Source of the DNA: WTFY01 sp026713925
GTDB lineage: Bacteria > Pseudomonadota > Gammaproteobacteria > UBA4575
NCBI GenBank assembly: GCA_963662355.1
Contig: OY759361.1
Span: 372,001-436,000 of the forward strand
Length of the DNA: 64,000 nt
Reading direction: 5' to 3'
Made by a program: the position numbers and the translations under genes. The notes beneath the pieces were generated by a model. The model was given only the letters and a program-made list of their open reading frames with translations, made no database searches and had not been told where the DNA came from. Positions 9,479-16,902 of this stretch are shown one piece after another; position 1 is the stretch's first letter; each line of letters starts with the position of its first letter.

Positions 9479-9658
9479 TCACCATCCGCAGCAACACAGA
9501 CTGAAGGTCAATGCGGGGAAGAATATAGTCCGCTGGGACACAATGTCAACGATTTTGTGCAGGTTCATCAAGCCCGTTTTCGAGGCCGCAACCTTCCTGA
9601 AAGAAGCAGATGGGCCCAGCGATTCCTTCTTAAGCATCTCGACCTGATAGATCCTCAT
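9479..9658 (-). CDS. candidate short peptide ending SLCCCGW
   Basis: A 59-residue reading frame with a good Shine-Dalgarno (GGAGG, 6 bases before the ATG). It ends Phe-Ser-Leu-Cys-Cys-Cys-Gly-Trp-stop, almost the same C-terminus as the NHLP precursor (Gly-Leu-Cys-Cys-Cys-Trp-stop). It lacks an NHLP leader: the N-terminus MRIYQVEMLKKE is basic and unlike that family. It sits between the YcaO cyclodehydratase and the MMPL exporter on their strand. Against it, a good sigma70-like promoter lies inside the frame, so the DNA may be upstream regulatory sequence of the MMPL gene and the CCC run may be chance. It could be a second precursor with a different leader. Confidence 0.38.
   Translation of the reverse strand: MRIYQVEMLKKESLGPSASFRKVAASKTGLMNLHKIVDIVSQRTIFFPALTFSLCCCGW
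9522..9549 (-). promoter_or_regulatory. sigma70-like promoter toward the MMPL gene
   Basis: On the minus strand TTGACA (9549-9544) is followed after 16 bases by TATATT (9527-9522). Transcription would start near 9515, leaving a leader of about 190 bases before the MMPL start. Confidence 0.5.
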
Positions 9659-9976
9659 GTCAAGCCTCCGTCAGGACAAGGCTTAGCAGTATCAATTGCC
9701 CGCACGATTGCAGCAAATGTTTCCGGGCCGCGCAAATCGATTGGCTTGATGGTAGACAGAGTAATTTATGCTCCCGGGGACAATTGGCCGCTTGATGCTC
9801 TCCAGTACGGCCCGGTAAGCTCTTGACCACTTTATCGCGAACTTTCTTGCTTGTGCCAGCAGGCGGTACCAGTTCCGGCCCGAAATTTACACCGGCAAGA
9901 TGTGGCCCCTATACAGCTCAGCAGAAGGCGTTGTTCCGCAATGGCTGATTTTCCCGGACATCCATGAGCATGCCCT
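9659..9976. other. gap between YcaO gene and short peptide frame
   Basis: About 320 bases with no recognisable gene. On the minus strand a stop-bounded frame reads STIKPIDLRGPETFAAIVRA and runs into GGLT. It ends on a TGA that overlaps the ATG at 9658 (ATGA), but it has no ATG/GTG start after its upstream stop. This may be the eroded end of a gene. Confidence 0.4.
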
Positions 9977-12325
9977 TCAAGCGATGACCGGGACGGGATT
10001 GAGGTCAGCCTCGGCCAGGGGTTTCTCCCGCAAGCCCATCTTGACCGGCACATCGTACAGGCGCCCCGATGCAAACCGTTCCCAGAAGTGGCGCAATCCC
10101 GGCACGATCACCCGGGCCACCGGCATGCCGATATCGGGACGGGTCTGCTCAAGTACCAGCATATCCAGGCCCTTGGCTTTTACCAGTGCACAGCAGCCCT
10201 CGACATCCTCTTTTACATCCGAAGTCTCGGGCACGGGATAATCCGAGCGACCCCGTAGCGTGGCCTCGGGATCGGGTGCCAGATAGGGATGTTCCTCAAG
10301 CGTGGCGTTTTTCCACCATGACAGGCACATCAGATCATCTACTCCATACCCGGCATGGCCGCTTTCCGGGCGGGGAACCCAGGTCAGGCACTGGTTCATT
10401 TCGCATACTGCACGCAAGGCTGCGATATGCGGATCGGTGTGTGCGCCAGCCCCGTACAGGATGTCTTCGGTTTGTGAATCGGTTCGCCGCGAGATGGAAA
10501 CAAAGGCCGGAATGCCGAAATCACCTGTGATATCCAGCAGCCACATGTCGCGGTGAAGCTGCCGGTAGTAGTCCGGTGCGCTCGCAAGGTATACGTCGTC
10601 AAAACTCTCAAGGTCAACCGCGGGAAAGCGTAGCCGGTTGTACCACCAGATCGCAAATGCATCACGTTCCACCAACTCGAAAAAACCCTGCTGTATGGCT
10701 TCCTCCAGCGTGTTGCCGGCCGCGCAGCCGTTCGAATCCGCCCACAAGTCTGAAGTGCATCGCTGCTCCGGTGTCATGCTGTAGAGCATGGAGGTCGGAA
10801 GGTAACGGTGCCGATTTTGCGTAAGCGACCACACCGGCGACCAGTCGATCGCAGCATCCGGGTCAAACCGTCCGGGTACGATATTGTAGGGATGTTGTCT
10901 GGCATTGATTTCGTCCGCATGGTCAAGCTGGTGATCGCTGAACAGCTGGACCTGATTCGGATGGATGGCATCGGATTCCTGTCCTTTGTCAACAAATTCT
11001 GAAAAACGTTTGCAAGTGCGGATCTCATCCCCGTGGAATGCGCCCGAATAGCGCTCGACCGCTTCGCAAAGCGCGCTCACCTCCGACTGCTCAGCTGTGC
11101 TTCCCTTGCCTGCACTCTTGCTTCTCAAGCTGCGTCTCAGTGAGCTCAGATTTTTGACTCGAAGGGCAAGATTACTACCGGCCCAATGGACATGAAGCCA
11201 GTGATCATACACATCCGTGGTGCGTTCAATCCAGGTCACCACCCCGCTGACGGGGCTGATGAGATGGCGGTACTTGGCCAGGGTCTCTTCGGGAGGCACC
11301 GAGCGCAGACCGCCACTGTTGTGCACATTTTTGAGGCTAGGCTTGAGGCGCACCGGGCTGGCTGGGCGATCGGGACTGTAGTATCTTTTCTCTCCGCACA
11401 CTGTGCACTGTGGCCGCCGGTGCACCGGATGCCTCGCTGTTTTCAGTGCAGTGACATCCAGTGTCATCGCATGCTCATGTATTGCTGCCAGTTCCCTGAG
11501 GATCAGCCACTTGGCAATCTCGGCCGCGATCAGGCCATAGGCGGTCTCCAGAACCACGGGTTCGGCCGCGAATGGCCGAAAGGCGGCCTCATAGCCGGCA
11601 CGATTGCGCAAAAAGTTATGGACCTCCTGCTGGCCTTGCAGGCGATACGCCAGACAGGCCCAGCAAGGTCCCTGCTCCGCAGGCCGGAAGACCGGGCCAA
11701 ACAGTGGGAACACACCCTTGGGTCTGACCAGTATCCAAGGTAGACCGGAGGTGATATGACGCCGATTGAGATTGGCATTCCGCTCATCAAGAAAATCGGT
11801 GCAGACAATGACGGAAAGTGTCGGACGGCTCCGATCCAAGCCTACACCCATGGCTTCAAGCCGTTGGGTTAGGGGGTGACCTTCATCGCCGGCTATTTCC
11901 AACCGCGATGCCTTCAGCCGTTCCTCAGCCCATCGGGGAGAAACACCCTGCGAAGACCAGTATGCCGCTTGTCCCCGTTCCATGTGATACTCGCCCGAAA
12001 CAATATACCCCTTGGTTGCCAGAAAAGTGAGTGCGGTCTGGATATCGGACGCCAGATGCGTACTGGCGAGGAATTCTATGATGTCCCGGTGTGTACGGCG
12101 GCCATCAAGGAGCGGCAGAATATCGCAAACTATTTGCCCGTGGAGCAACGTGTTGAAGGTTTCAGAAACCAGCAACACTTGCCGGTCACCAATCGATCTG
12201 AATTCCAGATGCGGGACAAGTACAGGCACCTTGATGAGACCGCAATCAGCTTCGGTAGTCTTCTTCAGAATACTGCGGTATGGGTCAACGTTTGGTGATG
12301 TCTTCCTGTCTGTACTCTTCTCCAA
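9977..12325 (-). CDS. fused ocin-ThiF/YcaO azoline cyclodehydratase
   Basis: A 782-residue protein with the C-D fusion layout of TOMM cyclodehydratases. Residues 30-330 are the leader-binding, E1-like part with two Cys pairs for zinc (CWAC near 221, CTVC near 307). Residues about 350-782 are the YcaO domain. Its ATP-binding signatures are SEVSALCEAVER (414-425, SxxxExxER) and LEEAIQQGFFELVERD (540-555). The tail ends PVPVIA, a PxP-like end that helps arrange the active site. The expected reaction is ATP-dependent backbone cyclodehydration of Cys/Ser/Thr on a leader-bearing peptide. The LCCCW precursor on the same strand is the obvious substrate. The start is a TTG; no ATG occurs before residue 115. 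Confidence 0.92.
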   Translation of the reverse strand: MEKSTDRKTSPNVDPYRSILKKTTEADCGLIKVPVLVPHLEFRSIGDRQVLLVSETFNTLLHGQIVCDILPLLDGRRTHRDIIEFLASTHLASDIQTALTFLATKGYIVSGEYHMERGQAAYWSSQGVSPRWAEERLKASRLEIAGDEGHPLTQRLEAMGVGLDRSRPTLSVIVCTDFLDERNANLNRRHITSGLPWILVRPKGVFPLFGPVFRPAEQGPCWACLAYRLQGQQEVHNFLRNRAGYEAAFRPFAAEPVVLETAYGLIAAEIAKWLILRELAAIHEHAMTLDVTALKTARHPVHRRPQCTVCGEKRYYSPDRPASPVRLKPSLKNVHNSGGLRSVPPEETLAKYRHLISPVSGVVTWIERTTDVYDHWLHVHWAGSNLALRVKNLSSLRRSLRSKSAGKGSTAEQSEVSALCEAVERYSGAFHGDEIRTCKRFSEFVDKGQESDAIHPNQVQLFSDHQLDHADEINARQHPYNIVPGRFDPDAAIDWSPVWSLTQNRHRYLPTSMLYSMTPEQRCTSDLWADSNGCAAGNTLEEAIQQGFFELVERDAFAIWWYNRLRFPAVDLESFDDVYLASAPDYYRQLHRDMWLLDITGDFGIPAFVSISRRTDSQTEDILYGAGAHTDPHIAALRAVCEMNQCLTWVPRPESGHAGYGVDDLMCLSWWKNATLEEHPYLAPDPEATLRGRSDYPVPETSDVKEDVEGCCALVKAKGLDMLVLEQTRPDIGMPVARVIVPGLRHFWERFASGRLYDVPVKMGLREKPLAEADLNPVPVIA

Positions 12326-12430
12326 GCTAGAGGTTCTCCAATTCCGTGAAGGTACACTGGCAGCCAGACCGGTCAGGCATCATGCAGTCCATGCGTCCTT
12401 GTAACCTGTCTGTCCATAGCATGTGCAGAC

Positions 12431-14875
12431 TCAGGATTTAGGGGTTGATTTTAGAACCATGCCGTCCAGTGCATCCATGTCTGCAGTGGCACGGGCAGCC
12501 GTTTCACGTATGGCATCGGTCAACGCACTGAAATCATTCATTCCGCAGGAACGTGCAACGACGGACTTGACCTTCGGTGTTGCCTTCTCGACAGCAAAGC
12601 CATCCTTTACAACCAGCCGCAGAATGCCTTGCAGATTCAACCACATCTCTGCTGCGTCAGCCAACCGGTTGGAAACATCTTCAGGAATCAGCCCAAAACT
12701 GCCTGCAGCCTGGAATGCGGCAGCCGTATCAGGAACCAGGATTTCAGGAGCGTCATCGGCATGGGCCAACTGTACCAGCCTGGCTACCTGCACGAGATCC
12801 CGAAGGCCACCACGCATGTCGTTGATCGACTGCAGGCTTGGTTCAGCTGTATTGGCTCCCACGGCTTCACGCAACGCATCTATCTGCACGATTCGGGAAG
12901 CACCAGAGGACAGGACTTCGTGTCGAATCTTGTCCAGTCGGGTCCAGATTCCAGAATCTCCGGATTCAAAGACACACCGCGTCTGAACGAGGTCCAGGAG
13001 CTCGCTGTCCATGTCCCTCCTATAATGTTCAGCAAAATCAGCAACAGACCTGACACCCCTTCCCTTCCAGTCACGCGGAAGTGGCTCAAACAGCAGGTTT
13101 TCATGTGAAAATGCACGCAGTTCCTCAAGGAAACATCGGCACAGAGCTTGAAAATATTCGACAGGACCCCCATCGTACACGAACATCACATCAAGCCGTG
13201 TGCCTGGTGCTGCCTCTCCACTGGCAGATGCACCCAAAAGTACAGCCGTGACTGCACCTTCTCCGCGTCGACGACGCTTGTTGGCAAATTCCACCTCAAC
13301 CGCCGACAGCAAAACGCAGACCGAGGCTTCGGCAAGATTTGACAGCACACTCCCTGCCTCGACCGGCAGCAGGTTGCCGCGTATCATGTGCATGCTGATC
13401 TGAAAGACCTTGTCGTTCAGCCAGTTTCTTGCAGTCTCTACTACTTCCTTTACGCCCTGGGCAGGAATTGCAGCAAGTTGCTCTTTCATTTCAGAGACAT
13501 CAAACTCGCGTGTCCAGTACACACGCGCAAGCCCTCGTCGTGCAACCATCTCGAATTCAGGATCCGTGGCGAAGCCATCCGGGAGATCAAGAGTGGTGAA
13601 CTCCCTGTCCTGCAGGCTCTCGAGCAGCTTCGGAGCACGATTTATCCATTCGGCCATGCGTGGTGCGGCATCAAATATCTCTGAAATGGCTTCGAATTCA
13701 TCCGGACAGGCTGCGTATGCTGCACTGTCGTAGGCACTCCAGTCCTCAATTTGCGGATAAAAGTGTGCACGCCAGCGATCGACCAGCGGGTCCATCTTTC
13801 GGAACCAGATGCGGGGAATCATCGCGTAATTCGCCATCGAGGAGTAACCTTCCGGTAACTGTGGTGATTCGTCCTCGCCGTGATACTGCAACACTGGGTA
13901 GTATCGGGTTGCCTCAGTATGGTGGTCCGAATGGCGTTGCATATTGTAATAGAGCCAATTGGTGAACTTGCTGGCAGCACTCCAGGAGTGTCGCACCTGG
14001 ACCGGCTCATACCGGCCTCCGGGCAAACGGATGCGTTCCAACCCATAGTGCTGGACATAGTTGATGATTTTCATCGACAGGACAAGGAATAGGCAAAATA
14101 TGGCGAAAACCAGCATCACCCATGCACCTCCCATCCAGTACACCAGCACATACCACGCTGCGGTTTCCAGGGAGTAGCGCCAGAACGGATTTGTGTAGTG
14201 CCACACTGGCAAGTGGCGTCGCGCAAGCCGATCGCGCTCGAAGCGCCAAGACTCGATCAGGCTTCGCACCAAATCTTTGGGAAAATATTGCCAGAAGCTC
14301 TGACCCTTTCTCGCAGACCCGGGATCGGCAGGTGTGCAGGCCAGTGAATGATGAACATAAATATGCTCGGTAGCGTAATGCGGGTAGGAAGCTGAAGCCA
14401 GCAGGAATTCACCAAACCGTCGTTCCAACCAGGAAGTCCTGTGCACAAGCTCATGTCCAACGATGAAGATTGATTGGGCTGCAAAAAACAGTGCTATAGC
14501 GACAAGCACAGATTCCCAAACGGCCAAATGACCAACGACAAGAATCAGCCAAAGCGAGACCACGAGTGTGACGGGCCACATCACAGCCCACACCCAGACA
14601 GCCAGCTTGTACAAGAACAACTGGCTTTCCAGTATATTGTCCGGGTCCATGTTCCGCTTTTCCATGCCAAACAGAGTGTCAAACCAGTTTGCAAGCCCGA
14701 AGTAGATATACGGCCCAATGATCCACCAGCCACCGTATACTGCGGCACAGAGCACAAGTGGAAAAACTGTAAGGGACATAAAGTGCGGAAGGGCATTTCG
14801 AATCGACGGCTGGATCATGCCTCTTCCAGCCATTCCGGTGTCCAGACCACCCGGTTCTGCCATATACTCTGCCAT
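12431..14875 (-). CDS. AlkB-type membrane hydroxylase fused to GlnE-like domain
   Basis: An 814-residue fusion. The first 380 residues are an integral-membrane diiron hydroxylase of the alkane monooxygenase family. It has several helices and all histidine boxes: HELVHR near 142, EHIYVHH near 171, NYVQHYG near 273 and MQRHSDHH near 313. Residues about 385-800 follow the plan of the adenylylase domain of glutamine synthetase adenylyltransferase, including RRGLARVYWTREF, the nucleotidyltransferase strand TRLDVMFVYD, and NDMRGGLRDLVQ. The usual S-D-x-D metal motif reads T-R-L-D, so one catalytic Asp is replaced by Arg and transferase activity is doubtful. The ATG at 14875 has AGGAGG 6 bases upstream. 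The substrate is unknown. Confidence 0.85.
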   Translation of the reverse strand: MAEYMAEPGGLDTGMAGRGMIQPSIRNALPHFMSLTVFPLVLCAAVYGGWWIIGPYIYFGLANWFDTLFGMEKRNMDPDNILESQLFLYKLAVWVWAVMWPVTLVVSLWLILVVGHLAVWESVLVAIALFFAAQSIFIVGHELVHRTSWLERRFGEFLLASASYPHYATEHIYVHHSLACTPADPGSARKGQSFWQYFPKDLVRSLIESWRFERDRLARRHLPVWHYTNPFWRYSLETAAWYVLVYWMGGAWVMLVFAIFCLFLVLSMKIINYVQHYGLERIRLPGGRYEPVQVRHSWSAASKFTNWLYYNMQRHSDHHTEATRYYPVLQYHGEDESPQLPEGYSSMANYAMIPRIWFRKMDPLVDRWRAHFYPQIEDWSAYDSAAYAACPDEFEAISEIFDAAPRMAEWINRAPKLLESLQDREFTTLDLPDGFATDPEFEMVARRGLARVYWTREFDVSEMKEQLAAIPAQGVKEVVETARNWLNDKVFQISMHMIRGNLLPVEAGSVLSNLAEASVCVLLSAVEVEFANKRRRRGEGAVTAVLLGASASGEAAPGTRLDVMFVYDGGPVEYFQALCRCFLEELRAFSHENLLFEPLPRDWKGRGVRSVADFAEHYRRDMDSELLDLVQTRCVFESGDSGIWTRLDKIRHEVLSSGASRIVQIDALREAVGANTAEPSLQSINDMRGGLRDLVQVARLVQLAHADDAPEILVPDTAAAFQAAGSFGLIPEDVSNRLADAAEMWLNLQGILRLVVKDGFAVEKATPKVKSVVARSCGMNDFSALTDAIRETAARATADMDALDGMVLKSTPKS

Positions 14876-15053
14876 CACACCCTCCTGCCCTTTCAGGTTC
14901 TTGCCCTGTTAAAGCCTATTGTCAGCAACTGGACTGTCTTGTCAAGCGGCCCCACACCGTTGCCTGTTCCCGTCATTGACAGGGACACACCGGACTCTGC
15001 CAAGTCGGCGGACCCCCCGGTCTGATGACCTTGATCTACAAGCCGTATCCACG

Positions 15054-15455
15054 ATGTCTGAAATGGAACCTGTTGAGCCTCCTTACATTTCCGAAGGCGT
15101 TGCAGAATTTTCAAGCAGCCAGTGCCTGAAAACTCCGGCAAGGGTCCGGTTCTGGTAGATTTCTAGCCCCTACGCACAGGACGAAAGCAATCTGGACCTG
15201 CATTTTGAAATCGCAGCAAAGCAGGTCGTGAATGATGGGTATGAAAATGCATTCAGGCATCTACTTGTCATAATCAGGCAAGGCCGTAAGGACAATGACA
15301 GGATCGCCTGCAAGGGTATGCATGCGATCCTGAGCCCGCCAGGCGGTTCGACCGGGGACTGGGGCAATAACGCCGAGCGCAAAGCACTTGCGTTGCTGTG
15401 TGAGGCACGTGGAACCCCGGAGACCGCCGTGCAGTTTATGAGTTTTCAGGAATGA
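15054..15455 (+). pseudogene. ybbN: decayed CnoX/YbbN thioredoxin gene
   Basis: Pieces of a YbbN (CnoX) chaperedoxin survive. The N-terminal EPPYISEGVAE is followed, one frame over, by ENSGKGPVLVDF, which ends at a TAG where the thioredoxin WC motif should begin. Directly after this comes the C-terminal TPR part, DLHFEIAAKQVVNDGYENAF and HLLVIIRQ, which runs into unrelated sequence. Most of the thioredoxin fold and the central TPRs, some 150 residues, are deleted. Normal homologues have about 280 residues. It cannot make a working protein and marks decay to the right of the peptide cluster. Confidence 0.75.
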
Positions 15456-15797
15456 CACACAAACATTGCGATTTGTTCCGAATCAAACGTTTCGATACTG
15501 AGGATTGGATGAGCTATCGCCGGCAGGACGGAATCGAGGATACCCCCAAGCCCTGTGTGAGACACGACAACCTGGCATACACCCTTTCAGCACCACGACC
15601 GATGAGCAAGCAAGCAACTGCCGGTCAGCCTGACGGAACCGTAAACTACGTCATGGTGTCAGACGTCCGTGTACTGACTTTGAAAGTTTCGAATATCTTT
15701 CGTCAACTCATGACCCAGGCATCCACCAGTCGAGACGGTGACCGCCATACTGATGAATGCTGTGGCTTGGCAAAATATGTTTGCAGGCGGAAGGTTG
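15456..15797. other. gap without recognisable gene
   Basis: About 340 bases. A plus-strand frame of 120 codons covers 15452-15814, but it has no recognisable domain, no Shine-Dalgarno and a patternless composition. I see no supportable gene here. Confidence 0.4.
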
Positions 15798-15911
15798 TTA
15801 AAAAGCCTCTATGACTACCCCAAACAATACAGATGCGATGACGAGAAACAGTGCCGTTTCTACCCAAAGTACAGTTCTCAAATCGTTTATTTTTGCAAAG
15901 ACTTTATCCAT
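15798..15911 (-). CDS. candidate 37-aa single-pass membrane peptide
   Basis: A short frame with AAGGA 7 bases before its ATG encodes a 37-residue peptide. It has a charged amphipathic start (MDKVFAKINDLR) and one hydrophobic helix of about 20 residues (ALFLVIASVLFGVVI), then stops. This shape is common for small membrane proteins that regulate a larger partner or act as toxins. Upstream DNA is very AT-rich and carries inverted repeats (15961-16010), which could be its promoter region. No homologue is recognised, so the call rests on the ribosome-binding site and helix alone. Confidence 0.45.
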   Translation of the reverse strand: MDKVFAKINDLRTVLWVETALFLVIASVLFGVVIEAF

Positions 15912-16227
15912 GTGACTATCCTTTGAAGCTGGTTAATAATCATTCGGATTCAGTCTAGTAAGTATATTAGAAATTAGCAATATACCAATATAGATATATT
16001 TCAATATACTGCTGCAGCTGATTGATATTTCATATAAATACATAAAAATTTTTGGTTCTGTCCTCATCTTCGGGGTTGAAAACACATTTGATTTCCGTGG
16101 TGACCCTGCAACCAGACACCAGTCCGAGCATGGACTTGTTTCCACGAGGATGTGTTGCAAACCAGATTGCATCTATGGGTGCTGGCGGGATTTGACTGCA
16201 TGGCCTTTCGTATGCTTGTATTCTCGC
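15912..16227. other. AT-rich divergent intergenic region
   Basis: About 315 bases between the small membrane peptide (minus) and the sterol-desaturase-like gene (plus). The first 150 bases are extremely AT-rich and hold repeated AGTATATT/AATATACT arms. The rest is ordinary in composition and has no gene I can support. Confidence 0.5.
15961..16010. repeat. AT-rich inverted repeats
   Basis: AGTATATT (15961-15968) is the exact reverse complement of AATATACT (16003-16010). A third partial copy, AATATAC, lies at 15979-15985. They could be an operator or a curved promoter region for the divergent genes on either side. Confidence 0.55.
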
Positions 16228-16902
16228 ATGCATCACATACTTGCAGCTGGCTTCATTGCTGTATTCGGGCTTGTATCGGTGTACGGGCTGGCTGCCATTG
16301 GCGCCCTTCATTCCGAGAGACTGGGCAAGTGTCGTGCCCGACCTCTAGACAGGTTCCCACCGCTTAAGCGGCACTACTTGACGATAGCTTTCAACGGTAC
16401 GATTTCTCTGGCATATTGCTTTGCGTTCCTTTATCTGTTCGAAAACCAGGTCATCCATACTGGACCCGTCACGCTCTGGGCGGTGCCACTTCAGGTCGCA
16501 GGGTGCCTGCTATGCTATGACCTGTTTCACTATCTTATGCACAGATGGCTTCACCGCCCGGTGATGATGCGCTGGATCCACGGCACCCACCACAAGGTCA
16601 GGTATCCAGAAGCACTGGACGGACTGTATCTGAGTCCAGTAGAAATGCTTGCCGGACTGACGCTGCTGTTTCTGTCCATGTATCTTTTCGCACTCCTGGG
16701 TATCGTCTCGTTCCTTGCGATTGTGTTTGTTCATTCGTGGGTAAATATTGTGGTCCACACGAGCCTCGTGTTTTCGCATCCGGCTTTCAGATGGATGAAC
16801 AACTGGGTCATTCGTCACGACCGGCATCACTGGAAGGATCTGGACAGGAACTTCACCTCGATTGCCCCTGTCTGGGATATGCAGTTCGGCACCTGCAAGT
16901 GA
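16228..16902 (+). CDS. sterol desaturase/fatty acid hydroxylase family protein
   Basis: A 224-residue integral-membrane diiron oxygenase. It has about four hydrophobic helices and the family's histidine clusters: DLFHYLMHRWLH, HGTHHKVRYP and HDRHHWK. Such enzymes hydroxylate or desaturate sterols, fatty acids or carotenoids; the substrate here cannot be told. The start at 16228 precedes the first helix directly; an earlier ATG at 16150 would add 26 Cys-rich residues of unlikely value. The TGA overlaps the GTG of the next gene (GTGA), so the two are coupled and probably act in one pathway. Confidence 0.82.
   Translation: MHHILAAGFIAVFGLVSVYGLAAIGALHSERLGKCRARPLDRFPPLKRHYLTIAFNGTISLAYCFAFLYLFENQVIHTGPVTLWAVPLQVAGCLLCYDLFHYLMHRWLHRPVMMRWIHGTHHKVRYPEALDGLYLSPVEMLAGLTLLFLSMYLFALLGIVSFLAIVFVHSWVNIVVHTSLVFSHPAFRWMNNWVIRHDRHHWKDLDRNFTSIAPVWDMQFGTCK

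Noticed and set aside
9557..9826. Plus-strand frame of 89 codons between the MMPL and YcaO genes
   Set aside because: No recognisable domain or Shine-Dalgarno. It opposes the minus-strand candidate peptide, which has a better start signal.
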